Positions 16,860 to 24,484 of a DNA stretch of 64,000 nucleotides are shown piece by piece. The notes below the pieces were generated by a model. It searched no databases and was not told the DNA's origin. It worked only from the letters and a program-made list of their open reading frames with translations. Each line of letters opens with the position of its first letter. The first letter of the stretch is position 1. Source of the DNA: SZUA-430 sp965227535 (GTDB taxonomy: Bacteria > Pseudomonadota > Alphaproteobacteria > Micropepsales > Micropepsaceae). The DNA lies in the NCBI GenBank assembly GCA_965227535.1, contig OZ245761.1, forward strand, positions 4,092,001 through 4,156,000, written 5' to 3'. The position numbers and the translations under genes were made by a program.

Positions 16860-17351
16860 ATGACCTTCGGCCTTGACGCTGCGGCTTTCAGCCGGTCGAG
16901 CGAGAAGGGCGCCGTCCGCGTCCGCCCCCTCGTCGGACAAGACCGCGCCCCGTGGAGCGAGCTCTGGAAAGGCTACCTCGCCTTCTACGAAACGACGCTC
17001 CCGCAAGCGCAATACGACCTGACGTTCCAGCGCTATCTCGACCCGGCAGAGCCGATGTTCGCCTACCTCGCCGAACACAAAGGCGTCCCGCGCGGCCTGG
17101 TCCACATCATCCTGCATCGCTCCGGGTGGATGGAGGGCCCCACCTGCTACCTGCAAGACCTCTTCGTCCAACCGAGCGAACGCGGCACCGGCATGGGCCG
17201 CGCCCTCATCGAACACGTCTACGACGTGGTGAAAGCGGCCGGCGGCAAACGCGTCTACTGGCTCACCCACGAAACGAACACGACCGCGCGCAACCTCTAC
17301 AAGCGCCTCGCCGAGGAGCCGGGTTTCGTCGAATACACAAAGGCGCTCTAA
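16860..17351 (+). CDS. GNAT-family N-acetyltransferase
   Basis: A 163-residue GNAT protein. Acetyl-CoA binding is shown by the motif A region LQDLFVQPSERGTGMGRALIEHV, split as LQDLFV then RGTGMG, and the later helix ARNLYKRL with GFVEY. The ATG at 16860 is preferred over a GTG three codons earlier because GAGGAG sits at proper distance from it. It transfers an acetyl group to an amine. Its stop overlaps the convergent ABC permease gene by 4 nt. The substrate is unknown. Confidence 0.88.
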   Translation: MTFGLDAAAFSRSSEKGAVRVRPLVGQDRAPWSELWKGYLAFYETTLPQAQYDLTFQRYLDPAEPMFAYLAEHKGVPRGLVHIILHRSGWMEGPTCYLQDLFVQPSERGTGMGRALIEHVYDVVKAAGGKRVYWLTHETNTTARNLYKRLAEEPGFVEYTKAL

Positions 17352-18535
17352 CCCGCGCGGAACGCGGCAAGAATTGGCACGCGCGCTGCGCGCCACGCCG
17401 GAAAGAAGCCGCCCACGAACCCGATGACGAGCGCCAAGACCACGCCCTGAAGCACGAGGTCGCCGGAAAGCTTCATCGAGAACACGACCTGCGTGAAGTT
17501 CCCGCCCAACGTCGCAGCACTCAAACCGTCGAAGAACAAATAGACGCCGAGCGCGCCCAGCAGGCCGCCGACAACCGACAGCAACAGCGACTCCGCCATC
17601 GTGCCCACAAACGCCGGCAACCCGCCGAACCCCAGCGCACGCAACGTCGCGATCTCGCGCATGCGCGCATCGACAGACGCGTACATCGTGTTCAGCGCTC
17701 CCGCGAGCGCGCCGAACGACATGGCGATCGCCAGCGGCCAGCCCAGATACTGGATCACGTCGCTCATGCCCTTGCTCTGTGCGGCGTAGAACGCCTGCTC
17801 CGACTTCACGTCCAGCTTGATGCGCGGATCGGCCTCGGCGAAATCCTTCACCTTCTGCAAGCTCTCCGGACTCTGAAGCCGCGCCCGCACCGACTGCACC
17901 GTACTGCCACGCTGATAAAGCCCCTGCAGCACCGCCACATCCGCCCAAAGCTCGGACTCGAACACCGACCCGTTGGCCTCGAACTCGCCGACCACGGTCC
18001 AATTTTGCGAGGCCAAGCGAATCTGTTTGCCGACCTCGAACCCTTCGAACTGCTTCGACACCGCGCGCCCGACGACGAGCTCGTTGGTACCCGTGCGGAA
18101 CATCCGGCCGGACGAAATTCGAACGCCCTTGCGCACCTGATCCGCCAGCGCTCCAAGGCCACGCAACGGCAGGTTTGCCTTGGTCTGGCTCGACTTCTTG
18201 ATGCCGTCGATCACGACGTAGAGTTCGGGAGACATCAACGGCTTGCCGTCGGCGCTCTTCGCGATGCCCGGCGCCTCTTGCATCAAAAGCGTCTGTTCGC
18301 GCGTCAGCACGGAACTCAACTCATCGCCGCCCTTGCGCAGGATGACGGCGACGTCCGGCGAACCGGTGCCAGACACCGTGGCCGCAAATCCGTTGGCAAG
18401 CGCAAGGAATGCGAGCAGAACGCCGGTGACGAACCCGATCGCAATCACGGTCGAGAGCGAGGTCCAAATCCGCTGAGGAATCGATCGCAGGTTCATCGAC
18501 GTCACTGCCATGATCTGCGTGAGTGTGCGCGACAT
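17348..18535 (-). CDS. ABC transporter permease, MacB/FtsX type (second permease)
   Basis: A 395-residue permease with one N-terminal transmembrane helix (about 25-50), a periplasmic MacB-PCD-like domain (50-265), and three C-terminal helices with the FtsX region REIATLRALGFG. It is the last gene of the operon adaptor, ATPase, permease 1, permease 2, starting 4 nt after permease 1. Two different permeases probably pair, as in DevBCA or LolCE. Such complexes use the ATP cycle for mechanical work on envelope or outer-membrane substrates rather than classic transport. Confidence 0.87.
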   Translation of the reverse strand: MSRTLTQIMAVTSMNLRSIPQRIWTSLSTVIAIGFVTGVLLAFLALANGFAATVSGTGSPDVAVILRKGGDELSSVLTREQTLLMQEAPGIAKSADGKPLMSPELYVVIDGIKKSSQTKANLPLRGLGALADQVRKGVRISSGRMFRTGTNELVVGRAVSKQFEGFEVGKQIRLASQNWTVVGEFEANGSVFESELWADVAVLQGLYQRGSTVQSVRARLQSPESLQKVKDFAEADPRIKLDVKSEQAFYAAQSKGMSDVIQYLGWPLAIAMSFGALAGALNTMYASVDARMREIATLRALGFGGLPAFVGTMAESLLLSVVGGLLGALGVYLFFDGLSAATLGGNFTQVVFSMKLSGDLVLQGVVLALVIGFVGGFFPAWRAARVPILAAFRAG

Positions 18536-18539
18536 TCGC

Positions 18540-19694
18540 CTACTTTCTCCCCAGCGCGGTCACGACGTCGAGCTTCATCGCCCGATAGGCAGGCGCGAAG
18601 CCCGTCAACAGCCCAAGTATCGCGATCAGAACGAACGATATAAGTGCGGTGCTGAGCGAAAACGTCATCGGTCCGAAACTGCTCATCGCCTGCGCCATGG
18701 CGAAGCTGGCCAGCCAGGCAAGCCCGACGCCCAAGAGCCCGCCGATCACCGCAAGCAGCAGAGACTCCCCAATGATAAGCGCAAAGATGCGCTCACCGGT
18801 GAACCCAAGGGTCTTCAAAACCGCGATCTCGTTCGTCCGCTCGCGCACGGTCAACATCATCGTATTTCCGACGATCAAGAGGATGGTCACGAAAGCCGAA
18901 CCGACCACGGCGAAGATGATGAACCCAAGGTCGCCCAACTGCTCGATAAAGGCCTTGTTGAACGCCTGCTCCGTCTTGGTTTCGGTCTCGAACGGCGAAT
19001 TGGCGAATTGCGTATCGATGGTCTTGATGATGAGTTCGTTGTCGTTCGTGTTCGCGGTCTTCACGATCATCCAGCCGATCGTGTCGCCGCCGACGTCGCG
19101 CGTCTCCTTGAAATACTCGTAGTGGAACATCACGAAGTTTGTGTCCACGCGTGCCTCGCGCGGCATGACGATGCCCGAAACCGTGAAGTCCCAGGTGTCG
19201 GACCCGTTCTTCTGCCGCCAGATGCTGCTCTTGAGCGGTATGCGGTCGCCGACCTTGAAGCCGTACGTGTCGGCCACGACCTTGCCGACCAGAACCCCAC
19301 CGCGATCGCGCAGGAACGCCTCACGCTGCGCCGGCGCCACGACGTATTCCGAGTAGATGTCGAGATACGACGCGGGGTCGATCGCGAAAGACACCAAGAA
19401 ATTCTTAGGTTCCTGATAGTACCCGCCGAACCAACTCGCATGCGCGACGCGCGCGATGCCCGGCACGGCCGCAACCCGCGACACATAGGCGATCGGCATC
19501 GGCTGCGTGAAGTTGATCTTGTTGGTCACGATGAGACGGTCTGCGCCCGCCAAATCGACGCCGGCGTTCATCCCGTTCTGAAACGTGGCCAGAACGCCGA
19601 AGATCAGGAACGCGACGAAGATCGCGAAAATGGTCAACGACGTCCGCAGCTTCTTGCGGAACAGGTTCTTCCGGATCAGCTGAAGGAACGTCAT
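18540..19694 (-). CDS. ABC transporter permease, MacB/FtsX type (first permease)
   Basis: A 384-residue protein beginning MTFLQLIRKNLFRKKLRTSL, the usual FtsX-type amphipathic N-terminus, then a first helix (about 20-42), a periplasmic domain and three C-terminal helices around TNEIAVLKTLGFTGE. Its ATG overlaps the ATPase stop (ATGA). It forms a heterodimer with the permease at 17348-18535, inferred from adjacency and family precedent. Confidence 0.88.
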   Translation of the reverse strand: MTFLQLIRKNLFRKKLRTSLTIFAIFVAFLIFGVLATFQNGMNAGVDLAGADRLIVTNKINFTQPMPIAYVSRVAAVPGIARVAHASWFGGYYQEPKNFLVSFAIDPASYLDIYSEYVVAPAQREAFLRDRGGVLVGKVVADTYGFKVGDRIPLKSSIWRQKNGSDTWDFTVSGIVMPREARVDTNFVMFHYEYFKETRDVGGDTIGWMIVKTANTNDNELIIKTIDTQFANSPFETETKTEQAFNKAFIEQLGDLGFIIFAVVGSAFVTILLIVGNTMMLTVRERTNEIAVLKTLGFTGERIFALIIGESLLLAVIGGLLGVGLAWLASFAMAQAMSSFGPMTFSLSTALISFVLIAILGLLTGFAPAYRAMKLDVVTALGRK

Positions 19695-20383
19695 GCGTTG
19701 AGGTCCTTCTCAACGAAATGACCCTTGTCCAGATGCAGCGTGCGCTTCGCGAACCGCGCCGCTTCCGGATCGTGCGTCACCATCACGATCGTCTTGCCCA
19801 GTTCGCGGTTCAGCGTTTGCAGCATCGCCAGAATCTCGTCCGCCGTTTCGCGGTCGAGGTCGCCCGTCGGCTCGTCGCAAAGCAAAAGCTTCGGGTCCGA
19901 CACGATCGCCCGCGCGATCGCGACACGCTGCTGTTGACCGCCGGAAAGCTCCGAAGGCTTATGCTTCGCACGGTCCGCGAGATTGACGATGGTCATCGCC
20001 GTCATCACCCGCTCGCGCCGCGCCTTGGGCCCGAGCTTCGTCAGCAGCAGCGGCAACTCGACGTTCTGCGCTGCGGTCAGCATCGGCATCAGATTGTAGA
20101 ACTGAAACACGAACCCGACATTCGCCGCCCGAAACGCGGCGAGTTTGCTTTCGCCGAGATTGTCCATCCGCTTGCCGTCGAACGCGATCTCGCCGTCGCT
20201 GGGCTTGTCGATCCCGCCCAAGAGATTGAGCAGCGTCGTCTTGCCCGAGCCCGATGGTCCCATCATGGCCACGAAATCCTGCCGCGGGATCGTCATGTCC
20301 AGATGCTCGAAGATGCGCACCTGCTGCTTGCCGCGCGTATAGCGCTTGGCGATGTTTTTCAGAACGATCAACGCGTCGCTCAT
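19691..20383 (-). CDS. ABC transporter ATP-binding protein, MacB/LolD type
   Basis: A 230-residue ATPase with Walker A GPSGSGKTT, Q-loop FVFQFYNLMP, signature LSGGQQQRVAIARA, Walker B LLLCDEPTGDLD and H-loop VTHDPEAA. The sequence class is that of LolD, MacB and DevA. It starts 1 nt after the adaptor gene and overlaps the first permease gene by 4 nt. It drives the two-permease complex. Confidence 0.92.
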   Translation of the reverse strand: MSDALIVLKNIAKRYTRGKQQVRIFEHLDMTIPRQDFVAMMGPSGSGKTTLLNLLGGIDKPSDGEIAFDGKRMDNLGESKLAAFRAANVGFVFQFYNLMPMLTAAQNVELPLLLTKLGPKARRERVMTAMTIVNLADRAKHKPSELSGGQQQRVAIARAIVSDPKLLLCDEPTGDLDRETADEILAMLQTLNRELGKTIVMVTHDPEAARFAKRTLHLDKGHFVEKDLNA

Positions 20384-20384
20384 T

Positions 20385-21449
20385 CTATTTTCCTTGAGGG
20401 GCAGGTGACGTCTCTTTGGACTCGTCGTAGAAGATGACCTTTGCGGCCATCTCGGGAAGAATGCGCGGATCGCCGGTCTGGATCGCGACGCGCACTTTCA
20501 CGGTCGCCTTGTCGCGATTGGCGGTCGGAATGATCGCCGCGACCTTCGCCGGAATCTCCCAGTCGGGATAGGCATCCAACGTTGCGCTCGCCTTCTGCCC
20601 CGGCTTCACGCGGCTGATGAAGGACTCATTCACCTCGACCTCGACTTCAAGCGAGTTCATGTCGACGATCGTGCAAACGCCGGTGCGCGTGAACCCGCCG
20701 CCGGCAGCCGCCGGCGAAACGATCTCACCGGGTTGCGCATCTTTGGTCGTAACGACGCCCGCAAACGGCGCACGTATCTCATGCTTGTCGAGCAGCGCCT
20801 TCGCTCGCGCATACGTCTGCTCTGCCGACCGCAAACCGCCCTGAGCCTGCGTCAGCCGAGCAACGGACGCTTCAGCCACCGCCTGCGCGCGCGTATTCTC
20901 GGCAACGCTCGCATACTCGCGCGCCTTCACGCCGCGAATGCGCACCAAGGCACGCTGCGCCTCGTCGTTGTCAGCGTTCGCGACAGCCAGCGCCCCGCGC
21001 GCCGACTTCAAATTCCCCTCGGCGATGCCGAGTTCGGTCTGCGCCAGGGTCGTATCGAGCCGCGCCAAAACCTGACCGGCTTCGACGGCCATGCCTTCTT
21101 CGACCAACACCTCTTGCATACGCCCCGTAATCTCGGCCGATACCGTCGCGAGCCTGCGCGCGGTCACATAGCCGGAAGCGGACAACACACCGCCCGCCGA
21201 CGGACCAGCCGGGGCAGGGGCCGAGCCAGGTGTCGTCGTCGTGCCCGGGGCAGCCGCCGCAGGCGTCTCGGCTACGGCGACGGTCTCGTCCGCCGCCTGC
21301 GAAGGCCAAAACACATAGATCGCCGCAAAGACAGCCAGCACGCACGCCGCGCCAAGGCCGATGATCATCCAGCGACCGCCGCCGTCTTCATCATCCTCGT
21401 CGCGATCGATGCGCAAGCGATCCAGAAGCTCGCGTTGCCCGTCAGCCAT
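20385..21449 (-). CDS. Periplasmic adaptor (MacA/DevB-like membrane-fusion protein)
   Basis: A 354-residue protein with an acidic cytoplasmic start, one transmembrane helix (about residues 28-48), a Pro/Ala/Thr-rich linker, then the MFP core: lipoyl half-motifs around GRMQEVLVEEGMAVEAG and APFAGVVTTKDAQPGE flanking a coiled coil (about 135-215), followed by a beta barrel. It is the first gene of the exporter operon. A Caulobacter-type promoter is visible 34 nt upstream of the start (21483-21508). An outer-membrane channel partner is not encoded nearby. Confidence 0.88.
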   Translation of the reverse strand: MADGQRELLDRLRIDRDEDDEDGGGRWMIIGLGAACVLAVFAAIYVFWPSQAADETVAVAETPAAAAPGTTTTPGSAPAPAGPSAGGVLSASGYVTARRLATVSAEITGRMQEVLVEEGMAVEAGQVLARLDTTLAQTELGIAEGNLKSARGALAVANADNDEAQRALVRIRGVKAREYASVAENTRAQAVAEASVARLTQAQGGLRSAEQTYARAKALLDKHEIRAPFAGVVTTKDAQPGEIVSPAAAGGGFTRTGVCTIVDMNSLEVEVEVNESFISRVKPGQKASATLDAYPDWEIPAKVAAIIPTANRDKATVKVRVAIQTGDPRILPEMAAKVIFYDESKETSPAPQGK

Positions 21450-21482
21450 AAGTCCCTCGTCCCGCCCGCAATCCGCGCATAT

Positions 21483-21508
21483 TTCGTAGCCCGCGCCGGC
21501 GATTGCAA
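21483..21508 (-). promoter_or_regulatory. Candidate housekeeping promoter of the MacAB-like operon
   Basis: On the minus strand TTGCAA (21508-21503), a 12-nt spacer, then GCTACGAA (21490-21483) match the Caulobacter-type consensus TTGACn-N10-14-GCTAnAnC. It would start transcription about 25 nt before the adaptor ATG. Confidence 0.4.
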
Positions 21509-21578
21509 GAACGAAATTGGAACTAGACCGAACCGCTGCTGCCAGATTTAACCGATACGCGCAACCAGCTCCGCCGGA

Positions 21579-22793
21579 TCACGCCTGCGCCGGCAACCCG
21601 CCGTCCAAAAACCGCTCCGCGACCGCCGCATAAAGCGCAATCCCGTTCGCCATCGCATTCTCGTCCAGCATCATCCGGTTCGAATGACACGGCGCCGCGT
21701 GATGATGATCGCAGCCTTCCGGCGCCACACCCAGGAACACCATGCACCCGGGAATCCGCTGCAGCACATACCCCCAATCCTCAGCCCCCATCACCGGCGC
21801 CGGCATCGGCGCAAACCCATGCTCGCCGAACAGCCCGCGCACGGTCTCGGCTGCCAACGCGACCATACGACCGTCATTCACGGTCACGTCGTAACCGGCC
21901 GTAAGCGTCACCTCCGCCCGCGCCTCATGCGCCTCGGCCACTTTCTCCGCGACGCGCTTCAGCCCCTCCTTCGCCCGCTTACGAGAAGCCTCAGACACCG
22001 AGCGCAACGTGCCGACCAGCGTCACAGACTCCGGAATCACGTTATTCGTCGTCCCGCCGTTGATCTGCGCAATCGTCAGCACCACGGGATCGAACGCGCT
22101 GATCTTGCGCGTCACGAACGACTGCAGCGCCAGCACGATCTCGCACGCCACCGGCATCGGATCGACGCAGAACTGCGGCGTGGACGCATGCCCGCCCTTA
22201 CCGACCACGCGAATGCTGATCGTATCGGTCGAGGCCATGAAGGCCCCTGCCTTCGCGGTGAAAATTCCCGTCGGCACGTTCGGCGTGATGTGCATCGCGA
22301 ACGCGCCGTCAGGCTTCGGATGCTTATCGATCAACCCGTCCTCTATCATGCGCAGCGCGCCGAAATGGCCTTCCTCACCCGGCTGAAACATGAACTTCAC
22401 CGTTCCCGCCAACTTCGCGCGGTTCTTGTGAAGCAGCTTCACCGCCCCGGCCAACATCGCCGTATGCGAGTCATGCCCGCACGCATGCATCCGCCCCGGC
22501 TCCTTCGACTTGAAGGGCAGGTCCGTATCCTCCGGCATCGGAAGCGCATCCATATCGCCGCGCAACAAAACAGTCCGCCCTTGCGTCGGCCCCTGTAACG
22601 TCACGATGAGACCGGACGTCGAAGGCCCCGTCTCGATCTTCACATCAAGCCCGTCCAACGCCTCGCGCACAGCCGCGACGGTCTTGGGCAAGTGCAACCC
22701 CAACTCCGGATGCTCATGAATCTTCCGCCGAAGCGTCACCGTCTCCGGCAACAACCCCTTCGCGCCATCCAGCCAAACCCGATTGTGATCCAC
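21579..22793 (-). CDS. M20-family amidohydrolase (hippurate/N-acyl-amino-acid hydrolase type)
   Basis: A 404-residue metallopeptidase-like enzyme. Metal ligands are seen in the Cys/His block MHACGHDSHTAM (about 102-113), the catalytic Glu pair in FQPGEEGHFGA (about 136-146), and later His residues in FAMHITPN and HHHAAPCHSNRM. The dimerisation insert contains GKGGHASTPQ. Members hydrolyse N-acyl amino acids such as hippurate. It stands alone between the exporter operon and a palindromic repeat; no signal peptide. Substrate not determinable. Confidence 0.9.
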   Translation of the reverse strand: MDHNRVWLDGAKGLLPETVTLRRKIHEHPELGLHLPKTVAAVREALDGLDVKIETGPSTSGLIVTLQGPTQGRTVLLRGDMDALPMPEDTDLPFKSKEPGRMHACGHDSHTAMLAGAVKLLHKNRAKLAGTVKFMFQPGEEGHFGALRMIEDGLIDKHPKPDGAFAMHITPNVPTGIFTAKAGAFMASTDTISIRVVGKGGHASTPQFCVDPMPVACEIVLALQSFVTRKISAFDPVVLTIAQINGGTTNNVIPESVTLVGTLRSVSEASRKRAKEGLKRVAEKVAEAHEARAEVTLTAGYDVTVNDGRMVALAAETVRGLFGEHGFAPMPAPVMGAEDWGYVLQRIPGCMVFLGVAPEGCDHHHAAPCHSNRMMLDENAMANGIALYAAVAERFLDGGLPAQA

Positions 22794-22833
22794 GAGCCTC
22801 TCCCAAAAAATTTCACGTCGCCGAATTAGAAGC

Positions 22834-22950
22834 CTACCGCCCCCTCTGCGGGGCGGTCGATCCTTCGTAGCCCGCAGGGCGAAGAAGGATCGGGTGGGGG
22901 GACTCCGTCGAGTCAGAGTCCCCCCACCCGATCCGCAGAGGGGGCGGTAG
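22834..22950. repeat. Nested palindromic intergenic element
   Basis: A 117-bp element between the M20 and SDR genes. The outer 18-bp arms (22834-22851 and 22933-22950, CTACCGCCCCCTCTGCGG and its complement) are perfect. Inside are a perfect 19-bp pair at 22887-22905 and 22916-22934 and a 9-bp pair CGATCCTTC/GAAGGATCG at 22858-22866 and 22884-22892. The arms share bases, so several folds compete. This structure is typical of dispersed extragenic palindromes; whether other copies exist in the genome cannot be seen here. Confidence 0.85.
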
Positions 22951-22965
22951 TTTAAAAACGTCCGC

Positions 22966-23790
22966 TCACCTCAATCCCGTCATCCCTCCGTCGACAGCGA
23001 GAATTTGCCCCGTGATGTAAGCCGCCTCATCCGACATCAGAAACAGCGCCGCATAAGCCGTCTCCCATCCCGTGCCCTGCCGGCCCAGCGGCACCGGCGT
23101 CTTCGCTCGTCCCGGCCGCCCGCGCGTTGCTTCGCGGCCGATGGAGGTATCCATCAAACCCGGCGCCACGATGTTCACGCGAATGCCGCGCCGCTCGCCC
23201 TCGATCCCCGCGTGCCGCATCAACCCGCCGAGCGCCGCCTTCGACGCGTCGTAAGACGGCATGCGGCTGCCCGCCTTCATCGAGGCAATCGACGAAATCA
23301 AAACAATGGAAGACCCATCGGCCAGAACCGGCATCGCCGCCTGCAACGTCAACATCGCCCCGCGAAGATTGACCGCGAACACGCGATCCCAAATCTCCGG
23401 CGTCGATCCCTCAAGCCACATCCCCGCGCCGATCCCGACGTTGAACACGACGCCGTCGAGCCCGCCAAGCTTCGCGACGGCGTCGCTCACCATCGCTTTG
23501 ATCTCGGCCGGCACTGCGACATTGGCCTCGATCGCCACCGCCGAGCCGTCGCGCGCCATCGCTGCCGTCGCCTCGGCGCTGTGGATGTTGCGATCCGCGA
23601 CTGCAACACGTGCACCTTCGCGCGCGAACAAGATCGACATCGCACGACCATTGCCGACCGGCGCATCGTCCTGGCCGCGATCGTCTTGACCGCCGCCGAC
23701 AACGAGAATGCGCCGCCCTTGAAGCCGCCCACGCCCCGGCGCCTCGCCGCGCGACTCCGGCGCCATCGGTCGTTCCACCGCCTCACTCAT
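22966..23790 (-). CDS. Short-chain dehydrogenase/reductase
   Basis: A 274-residue SDR. The nucleotide-binding start is VVGGGQDDRGQ..GNGRAMS, an unusual form in which about ten acidic and glycine-rich residues are inserted between the glycines of the normal TGxxxGxG turn. The NNAG-equivalent is FNVGIG, the catalytic Ser lies in LISSIAS, and the YxxxK motif reads SYDASKAAL. The C-terminus GQILAVDGGMTG is standard. Its ATG overlaps the stop of the carboxymuconolactone-decarboxylase-like gene (4 nt), so the two are translationally coupled and probably act in one pathway. Substrate unknown. Confidence 0.88.
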   Translation of the reverse strand: MSEAVERPMAPESRGEAPGRGRLQGRRILVVGGGQDDRGQDDAPVGNGRAMSILFAREGARVAVADRNIHSAEATAAMARDGSAVAIEANVAVPAEIKAMVSDAVAKLGGLDGVVFNVGIGAGMWLEGSTPEIWDRVFAVNLRGAMLTLQAAMPVLADGSSIVLISSIASMKAGSRMPSYDASKAALGGLMRHAGIEGERRGIRVNIVAPGLMDTSIGREATRGRPGRAKTPVPLGRQGTGWETAYAALFLMSDEAAYITGQILAVDGGMTGLR

Positions 23791-24344
23791 GATTTCTGTT
23801 TCTGCGAGTCCGGAAACGCCACGCCCTTGGTCCCCGGCTGCTCGATATCGACGTCGAACGTTTCCAGAAACCGGCTCACCATCATGTAGTACCCGATGGT
23901 GACGGTAAGCTCCTGCATCTCCTGCAGCGACAGCTTCTCGGCCAGCGGCTTATACGTCGCATCGCTGGCGCGCACGTTCTTCACCACATCGTCCGTGTAC
24001 CGCATCACCATCTTCTGCAGGTCATTGAACGCGCCGTCTTCCGGCCCAGCATGGATGCCCTTGATCAGCGCCTCGCTCATGCCGAGGTCGCGGCTGATGC
24101 GCTCATGCTGATAGACCTCGTACTTCGCCTTCGACAGCACGCCCGCGCGCACGATCGCAATCTCGCGCAGCACCGGGTTCAGCTTCGACTTGAACAGCAG
24201 ATAGTTTCCCATCCGGGTGAACGCCGCGAGCAACCCTTCGCCTCCCGCCATCATGCGGAAGATGTTGAGCGGCGGCATCTTGCCCAAGACCTCCTGGGTC
24301 TCGGCGGACAGTGACGTCGGATCGGGATAGGGCACGCGGGCCAT
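23787..24344 (-). CDS. Carboxymuconolactone decarboxylase (AhpD-like) family protein
   Basis: A 185-residue all-helical protein of the CMD fold: RVPYPDPTSLSAETQEVLGKMPPLNI at the start (given in parts: RVPYPDP, then LGKMPPLNIFRMM), NPVLREIAIVRAGVLSKAKYE split likewise, and the helix with His in YQHERISRDLGMSE. The AhpD-type CxxC pair is absent, so it is not a peroxiredoxin reductase; many such proteins sit in aromatic or steroid degradation loci. ATG at 24344 has GAGAGA at 6-7 nt; a TTG five codons earlier is less likely. Coupled to the SDR downstream and divergent from an acyl-CoA synthetase with a mirrored promoter. Confidence 0.8.
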   Translation of the reverse strand: MARVPYPDPTSLSAETQEVLGKMPPLNIFRMMAGGEGLLAAFTRMGNYLLFKSKLNPVLREIAIVRAGVLSKAKYEVYQHERISRDLGMSEALIKGIHAGPEDGAFNDLQKMVMRYTDDVVKNVRASDATYKPLAEKLSLQEMQELTVTIGYYMMVSRFLETFDVDIEQPGTKGVAFPDSQKQKS

Positions 24345-24371
24345 GGGCGTCTCTCTCAAAGTTGGCCGCGC

Positions 24372-24399
24372 ACTCTAGCCAACCGGCATGGGCAGGGAA
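24372..24399 (-). promoter_or_regulatory. Promoter of the CMD-SDR pair (minus strand)
   Basis: TTCCCT (24399-24394), 14-nt spacer, GCTAGAGT (24379-24372). The -10-like element is the exact mirror of the one on the plus strand at 24439-24448. Matches the Caulobacter housekeeping pattern. Confidence 0.5.
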
Positions 24400-24418
24400 G
24401 CGATTTCGCACCGCACCA

Positions 24419-24446
24419 TTGCCTCCACGGCGCGCCGCGCTAGAGT
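24419..24446 (+). promoter_or_regulatory. Promoter of the acyl-CoA synthetase-GST pair (plus strand)
   Basis: TTGCCT (24419-24424), 14-nt spacer, GCTAGAGT (24439-24446), about 38 nt before the ATG at 24485. Same spacing and -10 sequence as the divergent promoter, so the two operons are probably expressed at similar levels or together. Confidence 0.5.
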
Positions 24447-24484
24447 GCAAAAAAACAGAACGCTCATGGGAGGAATAGCAGCCG

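Noticed and set aside
16698..18002. Long minus-strand frame spanning the GNAT gene and parts of both neighbours
   Set aside because: It crosses three well-supported genes out of frame and has no domain.
24370..24448. The GCTAGAGTGC inverted repeat as a repressor operator
   Set aside because: Each arm sits at the -10 position with a -35 at exactly 14 nt; two divergent promoters explain it better than one distant-armed operator.
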